This document shows, one piece after another, positions 58,993-64,000 of a stretch of DNA of 64,000 bases. Every line of letters starts with the position of its first letter. Within the stretch, counting starts at the first letter, position 1. Origin of the DNA: Kaistella polysaccharea (lineage in GTDB: Bacteria > Bacteroidota > Bacteroidia > Flavobacteriales > Weeksellaceae); NCBI RefSeq assembly GCF_020410745.1, contig NZ_CP084528.1, positions 1,488,001-1,552,000 of the forward strand, written 5' to 3'. The notes under the pieces were generated by a model. The model made no database searches. It was given only the letters and a program-made list of their open reading frames with translations, and was not told the DNA's origin. Both the position numbers and the translations under genes were made by a program.

Positions 58993-60915
58993 TTATTCCA
59001 ACTGCGTTCCCAGGTATTCCCATTCTTCTAGAGCCAAATCTAAATCTGCTTTTTTAGCATTGTAATTTTCCAAAGTTTCAGCCGAAGGATTTTCTGAGGT
59101 AAAAGTAGCTTCCATTTCCTCAATTTTAAGTTCCAGCTCAGAAATGCGTTCTTCTACTTTCTTAATTTTATTTTGAATATTTTTTTGATCTTTCGAAACG
59201 ATCACCACTTTTTTCTCGATCGGTTTTTCAACAACCTTTTCGACCACTGGTTCATTTCGTAATTCCTGTAATTTAGATTTCTCTGCAGAAACTTCACGGA
59301 TGCTTTCTTTCTGACGGAATTCCAGATAATCATTGATATCGCCTAAAAATTCTTTCATTCTGCCATCACGGAATTCAAAAATTTTATCGCTCAAACCTTG
59401 TAGGAATTCCCGGTCGTGAGAAATTACGATGAGTGTTCCTTCGAATTTCTGTAAAGCCAATTTGATGATTTCTTTAGATTGAATATCCAAGTGGTTCGTC
59501 GGCTCATCCATAATCAAGGTATTGAAAGGACGAAGCAACAATTTACACAAAGCCAAACGGTTCCGCTCGCCTCCAGAAAGTACTTTTGTTTTCTTGGTCA
59601 CGTCGTCACCCTGAAAAAGGAAGCTTCCCAACAAATCGCGCACTCTCGGGCGGGTTTCTTCCGTTGCAGAATCTTCAGCTTCTTCTAAAACGGTTTTATT
59701 CGGCGTTAGAACTTCTTCCTGGTTTTGGGCAAAATAGCCGATATTCACATTATGTCCAAGATTCCATTCACCAGAATAATCGGTGATTTCTCCGGATAAT
59801 ATTTTTGCTAAAGTCGTTTTACCTTGACCATTTTGACCCAACAAAGCGATTCGCTGACCACGTTCGATAAAGAAATCAACATCATCAAAAATTTGTTTTT
59901 TGCCGTAGGCTTTTCCTAATTTTTTAGCTTCAAAAACTACTTTTCCTGGAGTTACAGCGGGTTGAAAACGAATATTAAATTTAGAAACATCATCGGTATC
60001 AACTTCAATTCTTTCAAGTTTATCTAATTTCTTGATCAAAGATTGCGCGAAAGAAGATTTGGTTGCAGAGGCGCGAAAACGGTTGATATTATCTTCCATT
60101 TGCTTAATTTCTACATCCTGATTTTTCTTGGCTTGAATTTGTTTTTCTTTTCTCTCCTTACTCAGCTCCAGATATTTGGTGTAGTTGGCTTTATAATCGT
60201 CAACTTTTCTATTATTAATATCAAAAGTTCGGTTACAAACTGAAGTCATAAATTGCTTATCGTGACTTACAAGAACGATTGATCCCGGATAATCTTTCAA
60301 GAAAGCTTCCAGCCAAATAATAGATTCCATATCCAAATGATTCGTAGGCTCATCTAAAAGCATCAAATCATTTTTCTGTAGAAGAAGTTTTGCCAGTTCA
60401 ATTCTCATTCTCCAACCACCCGAAAATTCATCGGTGATTTTGTGGAAATCATCGGCTTTAAAACCTAAACCCAACAAGACTTTTTCTACATCACCTTCCA
60501 AGTTATATGCATCGTAGTGCATTAAAAGATCATTTAATTCCGTCATGCGGTGGATTAAATTTTCATAATAATCACTTTCGTAATCAGTTCTGGTAACCAT
60601 TTGATGATTAACGTCCTCCAACTCATTTTTCATGGCATTGATCTGCTCAAAAGCCTGCAAAGTTTCATCCCAAACAGTACGTCCTTTAACAAAATCCAAA
60701 TCCTGTTTTAGAAAACCAATAGTTACCGTTCCCTCTTGAACAATGCTTCCTTCGTAGAAATTAATTTCTCCCGTAAGCATCTTTAACAATGTAGATTTAC
60801 CGGCGCCGTTTTTACCTACCAAACCGATTTTATCATCTTTTTTAATGGTAAAATTGACGTTTTGGAAAAGATAATTTCCCGAGTGATGAAGACCTAAACT
60901 TTGAACCGAAATCAT
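58993..60915 (-). CDS. ABC-F family ATP-binding protein
   Basis: A 640-residue ribosome-associated ATPase of the ABC-F type (Uup/YbiT-like). Two ATPase domains: Walker A GLVGKNGAGKST (34-42), signature FSGGWRMRIELA and Walker B LMLLDEPTNHLD in the first; GQNGQGKTTLAK, LSGGERNRLALC and LIMDEPTNHLD in the second. The linker and the C-terminal coiled coil (from about 570) are typical. ABC-F proteins act in translation or antibiotic protection; which one this is cannot be told. The -7 box TACTTTTG is at 60961-60954. Confidence 0.95.
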   Translation of the reverse strand: MISVQSLGLHHSGNYLFQNVNFTIKKDDKIGLVGKNGAGKSTLLKMLTGEINFYEGSIVQEGTVTIGFLKQDLDFVKGRTVWDETLQAFEQINAMKNELEDVNHQMVTRTDYESDYYENLIHRMTELNDLLMHYDAYNLEGDVEKVLLGLGFKADDFHKITDEFSGGWRMRIELAKLLLQKNDLMLLDEPTNHLDMESIIWLEAFLKDYPGSIVLVSHDKQFMTSVCNRTFDINNRKVDDYKANYTKYLELSKERKEKQIQAKKNQDVEIKQMEDNINRFRASATKSSFAQSLIKKLDKLERIEVDTDDVSKFNIRFQPAVTPGKVVFEAKKLGKAYGKKQIFDDVDFFIERGQRIALLGQNGQGKTTLAKILSGEITDYSGEWNLGHNVNIGYFAQNQEEVLTPNKTVLEEAEDSATEETRPRVRDLLGSFLFQGDDVTKKTKVLSGGERNRLALCKLLLRPFNTLIMDEPTNHLDIQSKEIIKLALQKFEGTLIVISHDREFLQGLSDKIFEFRDGRMKEFLGDINDYLEFRQKESIREVSAEKSKLQELRNEPVVEKVVEKPIEKKVVIVSKDQKNIQNKIKKVEERISELELKIEEMEATFTSENPSAETLENYNAKKADLDLALEEWEYLGTQLE

Positions 60916-60961
60916 ATAAATAAATACTAATTGATGAGAGAATTTTCGAGGTGCAAAAGTA

Positions 60962-61793
60962 ATGAAACTAATTGAATTACAGACTATCTTAGAACGCGGT
61001 GTAATCTATTTTCTGTATAAATAAGAAGCTATAAATCTCAATTTAAATTAATGAACCTCAATTCATTTACGTATTTTCAATTCTTTTTTTCGCAATTCGA
61101 ATTGGTCAAATTTTTAAAATAATGACTTAAAATATGGTTCTTGGTTCCGTTTAAAAAAAGAATAAGAAGAAAAAACAAATACACGCAGATTATAATAAAA
61201 GGCAAGAGTTGATGATATTTTTTCGAAACAGGTAAAGTGTGAAAATAACAGGAGGTTTACTGATTTTGGAGAAAAGCTTTTCATGTTTCAGTCATTTTTC
61301 GGTGCTGCTAATCATGTGTTTCATAAAATAAAAGAATCCACCAGTGAAGGTGGATTCTAAAAAACACAAATGATGAAAAAAAATTTATTCTTTGCTTTCG
61401 CAAGCATTAGAACACTGCAAATATTAGCTATTTTTTTTACATACCCAAATATTTTTCTTAAAAATTCACTATTTAATGTATTTATGAAACCAATAATAAT
61501 TCTTAAACTCCTAAGCCTTAACACATACCCTATTAAAAACTACCGCTATAAGGATTGTGTAGCGATACCTTAATTTTATTTTAACATTACGATTTAATGA
61601 AAATATTTTAGTAAATGAAGGGATGATAAAAAATATTTATACAAAAAAGAATAAAAAGATTATAATTTTCGTCTTTAAATAGCAAATTTAAATTTTCGAA
61701 ATCACCCTTTTTTCCCGCTGAGCTCCAGATTTTGAAAGTTTTGTTAAATAAACGGTCAAATTATATTAATATTTTACTCATAAAATTGAGCAT
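60962..61793. other. Gene-poor stretch with an orphan terminator
   Basis: About 830 bp without a credible gene. It contains a terminator-like hairpin (61326-61358) facing left, an 8-bp imperfect hairpin (61541-61567) and a plus-strand frame at 61370-61573 that has no family resemblance. A gene may have been lost here. Confidence 0.5.
61326..61358 (-). terminator. Orphan intrinsic terminator
   Basis: Minus-strand AGAATCCACC, TTCACT, GGTGGATTCT followed by TTTATTTTATG. A good terminator reading left, but I see no intact minus-strand gene upstream of it before clpB. Confidence 0.65.
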
Positions 61794-61826
61794 AAAAAAC
61801 CACCATTCAAAATTGAACAGTGGTTT
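61794..61826 (-). terminator. Intrinsic terminator after clpB
   Basis: Minus-strand AACCACTGTTCAA, TT, TTGAATGGTGGTT followed by TTTTTATG, 23 bp after the clpB stop. Confidence 0.8.
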
Positions 61827-61848
61827 TAAAATACGTTTTAGGTTCGGG

Positions 61849-64000
61849 TTATTCCGTTGGTCTGAAAACCAGTCCGCTTTCATCGAAATAATCTAACGTA
61901 ATTCGATCACCGTCGTTTACGTGACCAGCGAGAATTTCTTTAGACAGTTTATTGAGCACTTCTTGTTGTAAAACTCTTTTCAACGGTCGTGCGCCAAAAC
62001 TTGGATCATAGCCTTTGTTGGTGATATAAGTAATCGCATCTTCTGTAGCAGTCATTATAATTCCCCGTTTTGCAAGCATTTCGTTAAAACCTCTTAACTG
62101 ATAATGAACGATTTTGCCGATTTCTTTTTTATTTAAAGGTTGGAAAAGTACCGTCTCATCAATCCTGTTTAAAAACTCCGGACGTAATGTTTGTTTGAGT
62201 AAACTGAAAACTTCTTCTTTTGTTTTTGCAACCACTTCTTCAACATTCTCATCGGTAATCTTTTCAAAATTTTCCTGTATCAAATGAGATCCTAAATTAG
62301 AAGTCATAATAATAATCGAATTTTTAAAGTTTACGACTCTACCTTTATTATCCGTTAACCTTCCATCATCTAAAACCTGAAGTAATGTATTGAAAACATC
62401 GGGATGCGCTTTTTCAATTTCATCTAAAAGGATCACGGAATAAGGTCTTCTGCGGACCGCTTCGGTTAGTTGTCCGCCTTCATCATAACCCACATATCCC
62501 GGAGGCGCGCCGACTAATCGTGAAACAGAATGTCTTTCCTGATATTCACTCATATCAATTCGGGTCATGTTATTTTCGTCATCGAAGAGATATTCCGCAA
62601 GTGCTTTTGCCAATTCGGTTTTTCCCACACCTGTTGTTCCCAGGAATAAGAAACTTCCAATGGGTTTTTTCTCATCGTTTAATCCGGCACGATTTCGGCG
62701 GATAGCATCGGCGACTGATTCAATCGCTTCTTCCTGACCGACAACTCTTTTATGAAGTTCATCTTCAAGATGTAATAATTTTTCACGTTCAGACTGCAGT
62801 AATTTCGTGACCGGAATTCCTGTCCATTTAGAAATAACTTCTGAAATATTTTCCGCAGTGACTTCTTCTTTAATTAATTCGTTTTGATGGTTTTGCATCT
62901 CCAATTCCAGTTTTTGCAAATCACCTTCTTTTTCTTTAATTTTCCCGTATTGAATTTCTGCAACTTTCGCGTAATCGCCGGCTCTGGACGCGCGTTCAGC
63001 TTCTAATTTCAATGCTTCGATATCTTTTTTAATGCTCGTTAAATCTTCAGATTTTTGTTTTTCTTTGAGCCATTTCGCATTAATTTCATTGCGCTGTTCC
63101 GAAACTTTAGAAATATCTTCTTTCAAATGCTGAACTTTAATGTCGTTCCCTTCTCTGGAAATTGCTGCGAGTTCAATTTCCATCTGCATGAGTTTTCGAT
63201 CCAGAACATCAAGTTCTTCTGGTTTTGAATTGATTTCCATTCTCAATTTAGCAGAAGCCTCATCAATTAAATCGATGGCTTTGTCCGGTAAAAATCGGTC
63301 GGAAATATACCGCTGTGACATTTCCACCGCAGCAATAATCGCTTCGTCTTTGATTCGCACTTTATGGTGTGCTTCATATTTATCTTTAACTCCGCGCAAA
63401 ATAGAGATCGCAGATTCTGTGTCTGGCTCTTCAACCATCACTTTCTGAAAACGTCTCTCCAGCGCTTTATCCTTCTCAAAATACTTTTGATATTCATTTA
63501 AAGTAGTCGCTCCAATCGCCCGAAGTTCACCTCGTGCCAAGGCTGGTTTTAAGATATTTGCAGCATCCATCGCTCCATCACCACCGCCAGCTCCTACCAA
63601 AGTATGAATTTCATCGATGAAAAGAATAATTTGGCCTTCGGATTTGGTTACTTCATTAATGACCGATTTCAAACGTTCCTCAAATTCACCTTTGTATTTT
63701 GCGCCAGCGATTAATGCGCCCATATCCAAAGAATACAAAGTTTTATCCTGCAAATTTTCTGGAATATCACCAGAAATAATTCGATGCGCAATTCCTTCTG
63801 CAATCGCAGTTTTACCCACACCAGGTTCCCCAATTAAGATTGGATTATTTTTAGTTCTTCGGGAAAGAATCTGCAAAACGCGACGAATTTCTTCATCGCG
63901 TCCTATCACAGGATCGAGTTTTCCTTCTGCCGCGAGTTCGTTGAAATTTTTCGCGTATTTATTTAAACTTTGATAGGTTTCTTCAGAACTTGCAGACGTG
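61849..64000 (-). CDS. clpB: ATP-dependent disaggregase ClpB, C-terminal part (cut by window edge)
   Basis: Unfolds aggregated proteins together with DnaK. About 717 codons are visible; the N-terminal domain lies outside the window. The frame is open to the right edge (TSASSEETYQSLNKYAKNF then NELAAEGKLDPVIGRDEEI). Nucleotide-binding domain 1 has Walker A IGEPGVGKTAIAEG, the middle coiled coil with EDISKVSEQRNEIN and REKLLHLEDELHKRVVGQ, domain 2 has LFLGTTGVGKTELAK and Walker B VILLDEIEKAHPD. The internal GTG at 63909 is not a true start. Confidence 0.97.
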   Translation of the reverse strand, partial: TSASSEETYQSLNKYAKNFNELAAEGKLDPVIGRDEEIRRVLQILSRRTKNNPILIGEPGVGKTAIAEGIAHRIISGDIPENLQDKTLYSLDMGALIAGAKYKGEFEERLKSVINEVTKSEGQIILFIDEIHTLVGAGGGDGAMDAANILKPALARGELRAIGATTLNEYQKYFEKDKALERRFQKVMVEEPDTESAISILRGVKDKYEAHHKVRIKDEAIIAAVEMSQRYISDRFLPDKAIDLIDEASAKLRMEINSKPEELDVLDRKLMQMEIELAAISREGNDIKVQHLKEDISKVSEQRNEINAKWLKEKQKSEDLTSIKKDIEALKLEAERASRAGDYAKVAEIQYGKIKEKEGDLQKLELEMQNHQNELIKEEVTAENISEVISKWTGIPVTKLLQSEREKLLHLEDELHKRVVGQEEAIESVADAIRRNRAGLNDEKKPIGSFLFLGTTGVGKTELAKALAEYLFDDENNMTRIDMSEYQERHSVSRLVGAPPGYVGYDEGGQLTEAVRRRPYSVILLDEIEKAHPDVFNTLLQVLDDGRLTDNKGRVVNFKNSIIIMTSNLGSHLIQENFEKITDENVEEVVAKTKEEVFSLLKQTLRPEFLNRIDETVLFQPLNKKEIGKIVHYQLRGFNEMLAKRGIIMTATEDAITYITNKGYDPSFGARPLKRVLQQEVLNKLSKEILAGHVNDGDRITLDYFDESGLVFRPTE

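Noticed and set aside
61370-61573. 67-codon plus-strand frame (MMKKNLFFAFASI)
   Set aside because: The first residues look like a signal peptide, but the rest is A/T-driven with no domain, and the frame ends in a hairpin-rich stretch. It may be a broken remnant, but I cannot support a gene.
61541-61573. Hairpin TACCGCTA/TAGCGATA as attachment site or terminator
   Set aside because: One mismatch and a weak T-tract; no integrase or tRNA gene nearby.
1-64000. CRISPR array, prophage, insertion sequence or tRNA genes
   Set aside because: I looked for repeated spacers, transposase or integrase motifs, and tRNA cloverleaf signals and found none. Absence was judged by eye only.

Overview
The window is a low-GC bacterial chromosome segment from the phylum Bacteroidota, most likely the Chryseobacterium group of the Flavobacteriia (Weeksellaceae). 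The evidence is the GLPGLI-family secreted proteins, Bacteroidota promoters (TTTG, 19 bp, TAnnTTTG, seen intact before rpsL, rplC and rpmE2), azurin and short lipoproteins with SCN/ACN lipoboxes, and the gene content. The species is inferred, not proven. All ribosomal genes lie on the minus strand.

Layout. 1-8138: the S10/spc ribosomal operon, read right to left from rplC to rpsE (cut by the left edge), with its own promoter upstream of rplC. 8139-12554: an accessory island between the two ribosomal operons, with three GLPGLI genes, a DUF1294 membrane protein, a small Cys-containing secreted peptide, several intergenic repeats and a second, 5'-truncated copy of rpsJ. 12555-15919: the str operon rpsL-rpsG-fusA-rpsJ. 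16136-20240: plus-strand genes dps, pncB, rmuC and a TrmH-type methyltransferase. 20290-22525: an Ala-rich lipoprotein divergent from a two-gene membrane/lipoprotein module with a perfect palindrome between them. 22462-26309: minus-strand 5-formyl-THF cyclo-ligase, trhO, a GlmU-like protein and rpmE2. 26492-30320: a beta-helix lipoprotein, a MazG-type gene, aroA and an SDR. 30554-32575: an ACT-homoserine dehydrogenase preceded by a decayed metX. 32844-36766: GH63-type glucosidase, DUF1232, OsmC, GNAT. 36818-43108: speB and speA (polyamine synthesis) separated by plus-strand tandem hydrolases, DUF5808 and a HAD phosphatase. 43187-49583: thiamine pyrophosphokinase, PduO-type adenosyltransferase, hydrolase, ribokinase, DUF4241 and valS. 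49710-53094: tandem DUF1573 proteins, PPK2, the RNase P RNA (minus strand) and an MscS channel. 53311-60915: sucC, azurin, EamA transporter, small membrane proteins, HMG-CoA reductase and an ABC-F protein. 61849-64000: clpB, cut by the right edge.

How it fits together. The ribosomal block supplies translation. SpeA and SpeB form an arginine-agmatine-putrescine route. HMG-CoA reductase feeds the mevalonate pathway; AroA the shikimate pathway. The homoserine branch looks partly degraded because metX is a pseudogene.

The most unusual feature is the 345-bp direct repeat of rpsJ plus its terminator, 1,777 bp apart. All six coding differences between the copies are synonymous, and the left copy cuts off the C-terminus of a GLPGLI gene. 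This suggests recombination with a functional rpsJ allele, such as a Campbell-type integration, rather than slow decay of an internal duplicate. A family of five REP-like elements, a palindromic candidate operator at 20726-20746 and the metX remnant are the other main observations. I found no CRISPR array, insertion sequence, prophage or tRNA gene, and I cannot claim a wholly new system.
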